Notes under the pieces: model-generated
Told to the model about the DNA's origin: nothing
Seen by the model: the letters and a program-made list of their open reading frames with translations, nothing else
The model's database searches: none
Part shown: positions 46,884 through 55,108 of the stretch, piece after piece
Position numbering within the stretch: position 1 is the first letter of the stretch
Layout of the letters: every line of letters begins with the position of its first letter
IMG/VR virus record: IMGVR_UViG_3300021180_000008
Location: 1 to 64,000 of that record
DNA from: a virus
Reading direction: 5' to 3' (one strand)
Length of the DNA stretch: 64,000 nucleotides
Position numbers and translations under genes: made by a program

Positions 46884-47145
46884 TAATGTCTCTGCCTTCG
46901 TACCCAAGAAAGGGACTAAAGGCGTGAAAGAACCTACCTCGGAAGAACTAAAACAGAAAGGTCTTGAGACATTCCTTGAGATCGTAAACAATAAATCTGT
47001 AGGCTTCTTTGCCATCGTATTTGATGAGAACAATGACCCTAAGATTATCTGGGCAGGAGATATTGAATTGATCAATGCTCTTGGTTCTCTGGAAATGGCT
47101 AAGAACGAACTCTATTCGAATGTCTTTTTAGGAGACATCATCTAA
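46843..47145 (+). CDS. Hypothetical protein, 100 aa
   Basis: It begins MTIKTQEEGSQKTDNVSAFV. The second half (SVGFFAIVFDENNDPKIIWA, then GDIELINALGSLEMAK) is a small alpha/beta pattern seen in other phage proteins upstream of lysis genes. Overlaps the lysozyme gene by one base. Confidence 0.55.
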   Translation: MTIKTQEEGSQKTDNVSAFVPKKGTKGVKEPTSEELKQKGLETFLEIVNNKSVGFFAIVFDENNDPKIIWAGDIELINALGSLEMAKNELYSNVFLGDII

Positions 47146-47690
47146 TGACCGATGCTTGTACTATTGACTGGGATTTCATACAGTCTTTAGAAGGCTTTAG
47201 GATTGAAGGCTATGTCCCTTCAGATACTAGTGGTGTTACCATTGGTACTGGATTTGATATAGGCCAGCACTCTAAAGCTGCATTACAAGCATTTGGATTT
47301 ACTGAGAGTACTCTGACTAAGCTACTTCCCTTTTCCGGCTTAGTCGGTGATGACGCTAGGGGGGCTCTTAACCGGGCTCCTCTAGTTCTAAATACCCAAG
47401 AAGCTCAAGAGCTTGATGCATGTGTTCATAAGAGCTATGTATCTCAGATCGAATCAGAGTATAATCAAAACTCTGACTTTGTATTTAGCTTCTTAGACTC
47501 GGCTAAACAGACAGTGATTATGTCGGTAGGGTTCCAATACGGTTCTCTTAAGACACGCTGCCCTAACTTCTTCAGTGCTATCACACAGGGATTGTGGCAG
47601 AAGGCAGTGGATGAACTTAGTAACTTTGGCGATGCATATCCCACACGCCGCAAGAAAGAAGCTGTTCTATTAGCTTCATCATTACAATAA
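47145..47690 (+). CDS. Endolysin, pesticin-type lysozyme
   Basis: A 181 aa protein. The sequence FIQSLEGFRIEGYVPSDTSG, then VTIGTGFDIGQHS matches the catalytic start of pesticin/T4-lysozyme-like muramidases (catalytic Glu in LEG, Thr in VTIG). C-terminal AKQTVIMSVGFQYGSLKTR and FGDAYPTRRKKEAVLL fit the rest of the domain. It hydrolyses peptidoglycan at lysis. There is no signal sequence, so it depends on the holin directly downstream. Confidence 0.82.
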   Translation: MTDACTIDWDFIQSLEGFRIEGYVPSDTSGVTIGTGFDIGQHSKAALQAFGFTESTLTKLLPFSGLVGDDARGALNRAPLVLNTQEAQELDACVHKSYVSQIESEYNQNSDFVFSFLDSAKQTVIMSVGFQYGSLKTRCPNFFSAITQGLWQKAVDELSNFGDAYPTRRKKEAVLLASSLQ

Positions 47691-47700
47691 GGAATAATAA

Positions 47701-47994
47701 ATGCTTCATCTATTAAAAATCCATGCTAAACAGATTGTCAAAGCCATTGCACAGATTACTAACGTTGTTGCTGTGGCTGTTGGTGGTCTGCAAGCTTCAG
47801 GTGTACTGACTTTGCTTGATGCTAAACTGAACGTAGAGATTACGCTTGGTATCATCTTGCTTAACATGCTGGCCCACTACCTGAAGCCTTACGAAGAGCC
47901 CACTACAGCGCTCCCTACTGCTGCGGTCTCTACTGCCCCTCCTGTAGTCGCCGCCCCAGCAAATGCGAACTCATCCGCAACCCCTTCAGCCTAA
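47701..47994 (+). CDS. Holin-like membrane protein
   Basis: A 97 aa protein with two hydrophobic segments (IAQITNVVAVAVGGLQASGV and VEITLGIILLNMLAHYL) and an Ala/Pro/Thr-rich tail. Location between endolysin and spanin genes and AAGGAAT upstream support a holin role. Confidence 0.7.
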   Translation: MLHLLKIHAKQIVKAIAQITNVVAVAVGGLQASGVLTLLDAKLNVEITLGIILLNMLAHYLKPYEEPTTALPTAAVSTAPPVVAAPANANSSATPSA

Positions 47995-47995
47995 C

Positions 47996-48268
47996 ATGAA
48001 TTGGATCAGTCTCATAACTGGTCCTCTTCTACCGCTAATCAAAAGCCTAGGAAGTTTTGTGTCAACACAGCTTCTTAGGCTTTCTGCTATTAGGCAAGGT
48101 AAAGAGGACCAGCGTTTAACAGATCTCAACAACGAGGAACACAGTGAAGAAGAAGCTGCTCAAATTAATGCGCGTGTTAACGGCTTGTCTAATGACGAGC
48201 TGGCTAGTCTCTTGCGCGGGGGATTACCAGAAGGCGTCCATCCCAGTAACAAAAAGCCAAGGGATTGA
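47996..48268 (+). CDS. i-spanin-like protein (Rz equivalent)
   Basis: A 90 aa protein. N-terminal hydrophobic segment (WISLITGPLLPLIKSLGSFV), then a charged helix and a C-terminal VNGLSNDELASLLRGGL, typical of Rz-type proteins. The o-spanin gene begins inside it in the +1 frame. Together they would span the periplasm and fuse the membranes. Confidence 0.62.
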   Translation: MNWISLITGPLLPLIKSLGSFVSTQLLRLSAIRQGKEDQRLTDLNNEEHSEEEAAQINARVNGLSNDELASLLRGGLPEGVHPSNKKPRD

Positions 48269-48389
48269 TCTCTGTCATGCAGGTATTATGCCCTTTAGTC
48301 TAGAACCAGATGAGCATGTGGATAGAGACAACCTTAAGAAGATGGTTGCTATTAATATGCTACTGGCGGAGAGATGTGGTATTAAGTAA
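48144..48389 (+). CDS. o-spanin-like lipoprotein (Rz1 equivalent, GTG start)
   Basis: An 81 aa protein starting at GTG 48144, 125 bases inside the i-spanin gene in another frame, with GAGGAA upstream. A signal peptide (MKKKLLKLMRVLTACLMTSW) ends in lipobox LVSC, so it should anchor in the outer membrane. It is longer than classical Rz1 and less Pro-rich. The nested arrangement is a hallmark of spanin pairs. Confidence 0.68.
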   Translation: MKKKLLKLMRVLTACLMTSWLVSCAGDYQKASIPVTKSQGIDLCHAGIMPFSLEPDEHVDRDNLKKMVAINMLLAERCGIK

Positions 48390-48676
48390 TGAAAGTCACA
48401 CAGAAGATATGTGATTACTGGAGATATAAAGAAGGATGGCTTTTAAAGCCTTCAGATAAAGTCAGCTACTATAGGCTATTTGGGTATAATATAACTGTAA
48501 CCAGAATATCAAATCGTAAATTTGAATTCTCTAAATCCTGGCTTACTACCTACTGCCATAAAACCCATAATTGCTATCCATGGTATGTATTGAGATTTCT
48601 AGGGTATTACTTACAGATATCTAAATCTTATACCTGCTTACAGCTATTACTAGAGAGATACTCTAATCCCGCTTAG
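48389..48676 (+). CDS. Hypothetical protein at the end of the plus-strand block
   Basis: A 95 aa protein (MKVTQKICDYWRYKEGWLLK) rich in aromatic residues, Cys and Tyr. No family recognised. Its last 14 bases overlap the convergent minus-strand gene, so the two transcription blocks meet here. A short stem CCC/GGG (about 48669-48681) is the only terminator-like feature. Confidence 0.55.
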   Translation: MKVTQKICDYWRYKEGWLLKPSDKVSYYRLFGYNITVTRISNRKFEFSKSWLTTYCHKTHNCYPWYVLRFLGYYLQISKSYTCLQLLLERYSNPA

Positions 48677-48821
48677 CAGGGACAGGTCTATACTCTTTGC
48701 AAATGCCATCAAGACAATAGCCATTAGCCCGAATACCTTCTCTAATCTCTTTGGTATGCTTCTTTATCTCTTGACCTAATCTCTGTAGCTCTTTAGGAGC
48801 TGCTAGAATTTCTTTAATCAT
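48663..48821 (-). CDS. Small helical protein at the end of the late block
   Basis: 52 aa from ATG 48821, chosen because GGGGAGAG lies just upstream; an in-frame ATG at 48851 lacks this. It begins MIKEILAAPKELQRLGQEIK, with two Cys near the end (GYCLDGICKEY). Function unknown. Confidence 0.55.
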   Translation of the reverse strand: MIKEILAAPKELQRLGQEIKKHTKEIREGIRANGYCLDGICKEYRPVPAKRD

Positions 48822-48822
48822 C

Positions 48823-49032
48823 TTACTCTCCCCTGTGATTGATACGCTCATTTAAGAGACGTACAGTTACTTCTAAGTCCTTTAGTACTTCTTGAAAGTT
48901 AAATATGCCTTTAAGAAGATACCATATTAAGGCAGCTTCAAAGAAAGCCATCACTGACAATGCTGCTATAGCAATATTATTATTGTTAATCAGGTTGTAG
49001 ATGCCTGACGATGCTGAGTTAATAGGGTCCAT
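48823..49032 (-). CDS. Small membrane protein of the late block
   Basis: 69 aa from ATG 49032, one base past the stop of the giant virion gene. One membrane segment (IAIAALSVMAFFEAALIWYL) and a C-terminal amphipathic coil (FQEVLKDLEVTVRLLNERIN). A late holin or antiholin is possible by topology; no family recognised. Confidence 0.55.
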   Translation of the reverse strand: MDPINSASSGIYNLINNNNIAIAALSVMAFFEAALIWYLLKGIFNFQEVLKDLEVTVRLLNERINHRGE

Positions 49033-49033
49033 G

Positions 49034-52000
49034 CTATCTACCTTGTTCCTGATTGTATTGTTGCCAGAATTGGTTAACTCCAAACGTACCCCTGTATAGC
49101 CCCTGTTTACCACCTAGATTAGCTCTGGTTGGTGCCAGGGGTTCTTCGCGTTGTACCATCTGTTGTCTTAATTCATTCATCTTAGAAGCCATATCCAAAG
49201 GCAGGTGATTGTCTTGACAGAACTTGGCATATTCCATAGCAGCCTGTTTCAGATCTTCTTGTGCAGCTTGTACACCTTGGCTATCGCCATTCTTAGCGGC
49301 ATCCATAGCAGTCATCTGTGCATAGGCCATACGTTGCTGGAACCTTGCATCAGCAGTCTGGGTTTCTTTAGATTGCATCTTAGTCTCATGGATTTGCTCA
49401 TTCGCAGAAGCTATCTGGTCTGAAGTAAGGCCTAAAGCCCTAGCCATAACACTCCATGTTGATACTTGATCTGGAGGCAGGGCCCTATAAGGAGCAACAC
49501 CACCCATGCCTGACATAGCCCCTCTGGTAGACAGAAGGTAAGCTTTCTCCATGTTAGAGGCTGCTGTGGGCATAATAGCTTGTGCTATAGAGGCAAACCC
49601 AGGTTGCCCATTCCTATAAGCATTCCATGCACTGGCTGCATTGTTAATCATATTCCCCTCAACCCCAAGAGTGTCAAGGCTATGCCCTTGTTGACCCATA
49701 AGGTTCATAAGCACATCCTCGCCTGGGATGGGTAGTCCTATCCGTTCGGATATCTCTATATTACCAAAAGCCCTTAAAGCTCCGTTAGTAACCAGAACCC
49801 CAGCCTTAGCAGAACCAGTGTCATCAGCTATCTGTTTCTTGATCAGATACTCCCAATCGTAGTCAGTTCCGTTAATCGAGTTATAAGCGGCCTGGGACGT
49901 GTTTAGAAGCAGTTTCATACCAGGTAGGCCCTGTACACCAGAGAATAGTGCAAACGCTCCTAGCATCACCCCAAGGGCTCTACGGCCATCTGTACCACGG
50001 TTGTACATCTTAACCATACTCTCTAGGACGTTATGGTCAAACGACATGAAAGGAATAAGAATTGCCCCACCAGCACCCTGAAGGTATGGAGAGCGATCTA
50101 CCTTGCCTGGAGTACCATTCTCCTCATCACAAGCATACAAAGCCGCACAAAGGGCAGGAGACCAATCCGGATTACGCTGCCTCATGTCCTTATAGATCTC
50201 ATTCGTTTGGTAAAGCTTATCTAGGAAACCCGGTACTTGAGTTTCTTTGGCTCGCATAGTATTAAAGTTAGCCATAAACGAGGTAGTACGGATCATACGC
50301 TCTACCATAGCCAAGGGCTTAGAGAGCCATAGAGCAGCCTGACTAGCCTTGTTAGCGAACTGACCTTGAGCTGTCTCGGTACCGTAGGTATCGCCAGTAG
50401 CGTAGGTTCTGGTGTTTGATTCGGCTAGACGGTTAGTGTCAAGGGCAATCTTAATTGCCTTAGCTTCATCTTGATCTATATCCTTATTGGCGAGCATCTT
50501 ATTGATGATGTCTTCACTATGGACAGCCCCAAACTTATAGTTTAGTTCCTTAGTGTACTTAAGGCTCTTTGCCATGTACTTGCCAATCATAGCCATATTG
50601 TTTAATGGATTCGGATTGATCTGGTTAAGATTACCTAATGTGGCAGTAGGCAGCTTCATTGTCTCTACCAATAGGGATGACATGTTACCACCCATACACC
50701 ATAAGTAGTTAGCCATCCTGAGCATTGAGTAGTCACCACCAGCAGAATTCAGATAGCCTCTTTGTTCCGTACCATTACCATCCATACCACCTATATGCTG
50801 AGCGATCTTGGTTTTAAGATTAGCATCTAACAGTTGAGCGTACTGTCGACGGAAGTAAGGAAGTTTCCTGGCAATGTCCATATGAGACATATAATGAGCA
50901 TCAGTAGTCATCCAAGAGTGTAATACCCTATCCCAATCTCTGGAATAGCCATCAATGTTTCTAGACTTCTTAAACATCTTGGAGAATTCATCAGAAGACA
51001 TCTTAGACGATAGCATATCACGTATATCGTTATATTTATCTGGATCTACATCGCGACTGTTAAGAACACCCATCATAGTCTCAAGGTTATCAAGATTGAT
51101 GCCGTGCAGTCTCATGTTGTCATGAGTTAAGGCAAAGGGCAGACCTATGTCGCGCTTTTGAACCCCGTTCTTATCATGGAGTTGACCATCCATACTATCA
51201 TGGATAACGAAGTCAGAGCCAGAGTATTTCGCCAATTCAGATTTAGCGCGTTCCATAGACCTAGGATCAAACGCTTTATTAAATGTACCGGACTCAACAG
51301 TTATAAGGGCTTTCAAGTCCCCTTTGGCCCAGCGACCTTGAGGATCGTTATTACGGTAGTGTACTGAATAAGCATACTTACCGTAACGTACAGAAGGCAT
51401 GTACTCAGATGATTTTAATTTTGCAAGAGCATCTAGCTCTTCTCCTACAGTTTGTAGGCGGTTTGCCGCAGCTTTGAAGTCGTCTGAGTTACGTGCTTCA
51501 GGTGTAGCATATTTATCATTAAGCTTGGCTGTCTCATCAGCTAAGTCCTGCTTACCGAAGTCCGGCTTAACACCCAACTCTTGAGCTATACTCTTACGCC
51601 ATTCAGTTTCTTTAGCACCTAAAGCCATGCGTCCAGCATCCTGTAAGGCCTTAAGACCCTTTACCAAACCTGGGTTAGTTACGCTAATCTCTTGACCTTC
51701 TTTAAGACTGCCATGATTGACTGCTACATCCTGCATATGATCTTTGTGGTAGTCAAAGCTGACCTTAGTCCCGTCTTGATTAAAGCGTAACAGCTTCTGA
51801 GACTTGTTAACCGCTTTCATAATATCGCAGCATTGAGCTCTGTCAGCCTTATTCAGATCAGCAAAACCACCTTGTAAGGACTTGGCAAACGCTTGTAGGT
51901 ATTGACCTCTCTTCAGAGAAGCATTGTCGTATAGGTTCTTTACTGGGGCAAGGAAAGACTTCCTATCGCACAGATTACGGAATGATTCAATCCACATACC

Positions 52001-55000
52001 CATCCAACCCATCTTCTGAGGATTGGTCTGGAACTTACCGTTCTCGTCTTTAACACCTAACCTAACTTTAGCGTTATCGTCGTAAATGGTATTACAAGCA
52101 TCTTCGTGATCCTTTGCGTACTTCTTATGGAAGTCTGTCGCAATCGCTTGGGCACGTGCGTATTGAATTTGATGCATAGCGTCATTGATATGATCCTTTG
52201 CAAGTTTACCATCTAATGCGGATTTCATAATACTGTCGAATGATTGGAAGCCAAGGCCTCGCATCATATTACGGGACTTATCCATAAAGTCTAGAACTTG
52301 CTTAATACTCTGACGCAGTACGAAGGGGATGCCTTTCATAGCCGTAGGATCTTGGCTAAAGCGTTTGTAGCCTTCTTTACCGGCAGCATTAGCCCAAAGT
52401 TCTTCTAGACCACGCTTAGAACCTAGGTAAGCATCAAAGTTCTGATCCTTTAAGAAACCATCTTGCTGGAAGTAGTCTTTAAGCTTAGCAGCGTTCTCAT
52501 GAACAATCTGCTTCATTTCAGGTGTCATAGCAAACTTCCATAAGAAGTGAGCACCTTCATGGTAGCCAGCTTCAATACGGTCTGCTTCAGTATAGCCATT
52601 ACCAAATGAAACATAGATGTGATTAAGCAGTTGAGCACCTAAGACCGGATCGTGATGGATATTGTCTATAAGCTTCTCTACTGCATGGAACTGAGTTCTA
52701 TTACCAGTCACCTCCCCTACGATACGTTTGATTTGATCAATGCTCTTAGAAAGAAACTTCTTCTGCTCATCACCCATAGGGATTTTAGATAAGGCGTCGT
52801 TTACTCTCTTAGGCTGTAGAATGTCATTAGAGACCGTACCATAAGTTGGTATGTTTTCAACTCTATGCTGGAATTCAGTATTGTCAAACTTAGGTTCTAA
52901 GTTCTCACTAAGGTTCTTAACCGATAGTCCATGAATAATATCTTGAGGTGTCGTGGTCTCTGTAATAGGAATACCATTGGCCTTAGCTTCCTTAATCAAA
53001 GTAGGTGTAAGGGTATCAGGCATCTTACCATTAAGAGCTTTGATAAGGCGCTTACGACCAGCGTCAGTTAAGTTCTTCTCTTGGAACGACATAATAGCAT
53101 CGGGATTATCAAGACCCTGAACATAGTTATTAATTACATCACGGGCTTTAGCCACATCATGTGTAGTAAATAAGCTTGAGGGATGTATTAGCCAGGATGG
53201 TCTGTTAGCCAGCATCTCAGGTGTCTGAGCTCTAACCATAGGACCCAGACCATCCTTGGTAGGAATGTAGCCTCTGGCTTGTGCTTGCCCCTTTAACGCA
53301 TCTGGATTAGCTTTAGGCAGACCAAACAACTCTGGGTGTGAAGTCGCTAGTTGATTAGCCATATCGGTGTAAACACGCATACGATCTTCAGGATCAGTAA
53401 GGCCATGTAGCACTTTAGTCATATCTTCAACAGTAATACCAGCACGTTTAAAACGACTGATATAGTCCTCAGGCATATCTTGAGGATAGAGTAGAGAGGG
53501 ATCTAGAGAAGGTGATTCTACTTTAGGAGCTTCTTTCTCTGTAAACAGATTACCTTGGCTTAATGGCTGAGGCTGTGTCAGATCACTTGGCTTACCTTCT
53601 TCTTGGTTCCAGCCTAGCTTCTGTCCTATCTTCTCTAAAGAAGGTTCCGGTGTAGGAGCATGTACAGCACCAGCCACAGCACCAAACATACCACCACCAA
53701 TAGCATTATTTAGACCAGAGTCAACTATTCTGGAGAAGTTCTGAGCAGAGAACACATCAGGATTAGAACCAAGTATAGCTTCACCCAGTACACCAATGCT
53801 TTCTGCACCCATACCAGCAGCGCCCATCTTAGCACCTTGAGTTAAAGCTTCTCGGGCAGCAAGTTTCATCATTCCTGATTGATCAGTGACAGGAAGCAGT
53901 TTATCTAGGATACTGTGTGTTGTGGCTTCAGCAGCAGTTTTCTTATTACCGAATATAGAATTCCACATGCTCATTTCAGGCAGCATGTATACACCAGTCT
54001 CGAGTCCCCCGATAAGAGCGGCCCCCATTGGGTCATCGTGACCTTGCTGCATAAGACTAGCATATTCCCCAGCAATCTGTTGAGGAGCCATAGCACCAGT
54101 AACAGCTAAGGCAGCGCCCTTAGCAGCTATTTCATTTTGAGCTTTCTGAGTAGCGAGGTCTTGTGTCATTCCCTCAGCCATGTACTTAGAAGCCGCTTCT
54201 TCTGCAGTATCAGCAAGAACCTTAGATGCTATCTTACTACCAAGATAACCTTCTCCAGCAATAGGAATGACACCAGCTAGGTTCTCACCTACTTGCCCCT
54301 TAAGATAAGGAATGACATCACCAGGTCCCTTGATGTCGTGAATAGAGCCTACTTGTGCTCCATATTGCTTTTGTATGTCAGCCGACTTATTAGCATAGTC
54401 AATCATATCTTGTTTGTTATCGAAGCTGGTACCAAACAGTTCATTAGCAGCGCTCTTACCAAAAGCTGGTAAAGCATTCTCCATAAGGTTAGCTGTATCG
54501 GCAATAGAGCGATGTACGCCCTTCATTACCTCACCCATATCTGGATTAGCTTCTCTACGTGCTATCTCAGCATTGATATCGTCTATAGAATAAGGTGACG
54601 CATCAGATTGCACTTGCTGAGGATTGGTAGTTGTAGGTTGTTGGTTCTGAGCGTAGTAGCCTTGAGGAATTACCTTAGCTTGATAAGCACTAGGATCTTT
54701 AGTTACAAAGCCACCATAAGCTGCTACAGCCGCAGGGACATCGCCATTGTGCTGGGATATAAGATGTTGGTAGTATCGCCCTGCTGCATCAATAGACTGG
54801 TAAGGATCAGTAGGATCAATACCCATCTGTTTAGCAGTGCTAGGCATGAATTGCATAAGACCTGTCGCGCCTGAATCTGGATTTACTGCACTAGGGTTGA
54901 AGCTACTTTCAGCTCCCGCAGTATTAGCCAGCAGGCCCGCAGGCAGTCCATACTTCTGCTCTGTCTGAGCTATGGTAGGAGCAAGGGCTTGGTAATTAGG

Positions 55001-55099
55001 ATTAGCAGAGAAGTCCTGTCCGTTCATAGGAGCAGTAGACTGTCGTCTTGCTATCTCAGCATTAATGTCATCTATTGAGAATTGTGAAGGGTCGGTCAT
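49034..55099 (-). CDS. Giant internal virion protein with N-terminal lytic transglycosylase
   Basis: A 2021 aa protein. Residues about 35-135 form an SLT-type lytic transglycosylase: NTAGAESSFNPSAVNPDSGA with catalytic Glu 64, GLMQFMPSTAK, then AAVAAYGG. T7 gp16-like proteins use this to open peptidoglycan during DNA ejection. Residues 165-200 repeat the N-terminal SIDDINAEIARR motif. Residues 847-851 are HEGAH, a HExxH-type zinc-protease motif, in a helical region. The rest is mostly helical with a few hydrophobic stretches. The size equals the ejected proteins of large podophages. It ends two bases before the next gene. Confidence 0.88.
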   Translation of the reverse strand: MTDPSQFSIDDINAEIARRQSTAPMNGQDFSANPNYQALAPTIAQTEQKYGLPAGLLANTAGAESSFNPSAVNPDSGATGLMQFMPSTAKQMGIDPTDPYQSIDAAGRYYQHLISQHNGDVPAAVAAYGGFVTKDPSAYQAKVIPQGYYAQNQQPTTTNPQQVQSDASPYSIDDINAEIARREANPDMGEVMKGVHRSIADTANLMENALPAFGKSAANELFGTSFDNKQDMIDYANKSADIQKQYGAQVGSIHDIKGPGDVIPYLKGQVGENLAGVIPIAGEGYLGSKIASKVLADTAEEAASKYMAEGMTQDLATQKAQNEIAAKGAALAVTGAMAPQQIAGEYASLMQQGHDDPMGAALIGGLETGVYMLPEMSMWNSIFGNKKTAAEATTHSILDKLLPVTDQSGMMKLAAREALTQGAKMGAAGMGAESIGVLGEAILGSNPDVFSAQNFSRIVDSGLNNAIGGGMFGAVAGAVHAPTPEPSLEKIGQKLGWNQEEGKPSDLTQPQPLSQGNLFTEKEAPKVESPSLDPSLLYPQDMPEDYISRFKRAGITVEDMTKVLHGLTDPEDRMRVYTDMANQLATSHPELFGLPKANPDALKGQAQARGYIPTKDGLGPMVRAQTPEMLANRPSWLIHPSSLFTTHDVAKARDVINNYVQGLDNPDAIMSFQEKNLTDAGRKRLIKALNGKMPDTLTPTLIKEAKANGIPITETTTPQDIIHGLSVKNLSENLEPKFDNTEFQHRVENIPTYGTVSNDILQPKRVNDALSKIPMGDEQKKFLSKSIDQIKRIVGEVTGNRTQFHAVEKLIDNIHHDPVLGAQLLNHIYVSFGNGYTEADRIEAGYHEGAHFLWKFAMTPEMKQIVHENAAKLKDYFQQDGFLKDQNFDAYLGSKRGLEELWANAAGKEGYKRFSQDPTAMKGIPFVLRQSIKQVLDFMDKSRNMMRGLGFQSFDSIMKSALDGKLAKDHINDAMHQIQYARAQAIATDFHKKYAKDHEDACNTIYDDNAKVRLGVKDENGKFQTNPQKMGWMGMWIESFRNLCDRKSFLAPVKNLYDNASLKRGQYLQAFAKSLQGGFADLNKADRAQCCDIMKAVNKSQKLLRFNQDGTKVSFDYHKDHMQDVAVNHGSLKEGQEISVTNPGLVKGLKALQDAGRMALGAKETEWRKSIAQELGVKPDFGKQDLADETAKLNDKYATPEARNSDDFKAAANRLQTVGEELDALAKLKSSEYMPSVRYGKYAYSVHYRNNDPQGRWAKGDLKALITVESGTFNKAFDPRSMERAKSELAKYSGSDFVIHDSMDGQLHDKNGVQKRDIGLPFALTHDNMRLHGINLDNLETMMGVLNSRDVDPDKYNDIRDMLSSKMSSDEFSKMFKKSRNIDGYSRDWDRVLHSWMTTDAHYMSHMDIARKLPYFRRQYAQLLDANLKTKIAQHIGGMDGNGTEQRGYLNSAGGDYSMLRMANYLWCMGGNMSSLLVETMKLPTATLGNLNQINPNPLNNMAMIGKYMAKSLKYTKELNYKFGAVHSEDIINKMLANKDIDQDEAKAIKIALDTNRLAESNTRTYATGDTYGTETAQGQFANKASQAALWLSKPLAMVERMIRTTSFMANFNTMRAKETQVPGFLDKLYQTNEIYKDMRQRNPDWSPALCAALYACDEENGTPGKVDRSPYLQGAGGAILIPFMSFDHNVLESMVKMYNRGTDGRRALGVMLGAFALFSGVQGLPGMKLLLNTSQAAYNSINGTDYDWEYLIKKQIADDTGSAKAGVLVTNGALRAFGNIEISERIGLPIPGEDVLMNLMGQQGHSLDTLGVEGNMINNAASAWNAYRNGQPGFASIAQAIMPTAASNMEKAYLLSTRGAMSGMGGVAPYRALPPDQVSTWSVMARALGLTSDQIASANEQIHETKMQSKETQTADARFQQRMAYAQMTAMDAAKNGDSQGVQAAQEDLKQAAMEYAKFCQDNHLPLDMASKMNELRQQMVQREEPLAPTRANLGGKQGLYRGTFGVNQFWQQYNQEQGR

Positions 55100-55108
55100 G
55101 GGGTATCA

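Larger units (their letters stand above)
9428..51201 (+). repeat. Dispersed nonamer TACTATCAT, 11 copies on the plus strand
   Basis: Copies begin at 9428, 10260, 11511, 12843, 14558, 17240, 20281, 23816, 32871, 40812 and 51193. Roughly 0.5 copy is expected by chance on one strand. The copies lie in all reading frames and in non-coding sequence, so codon bias does not explain them. Two extend further: the copies at 9428 and 10260 share CGTT and CGTTGCG after the nonamer. Three run into ATG. The role is unknown. Confidence 0.5.
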
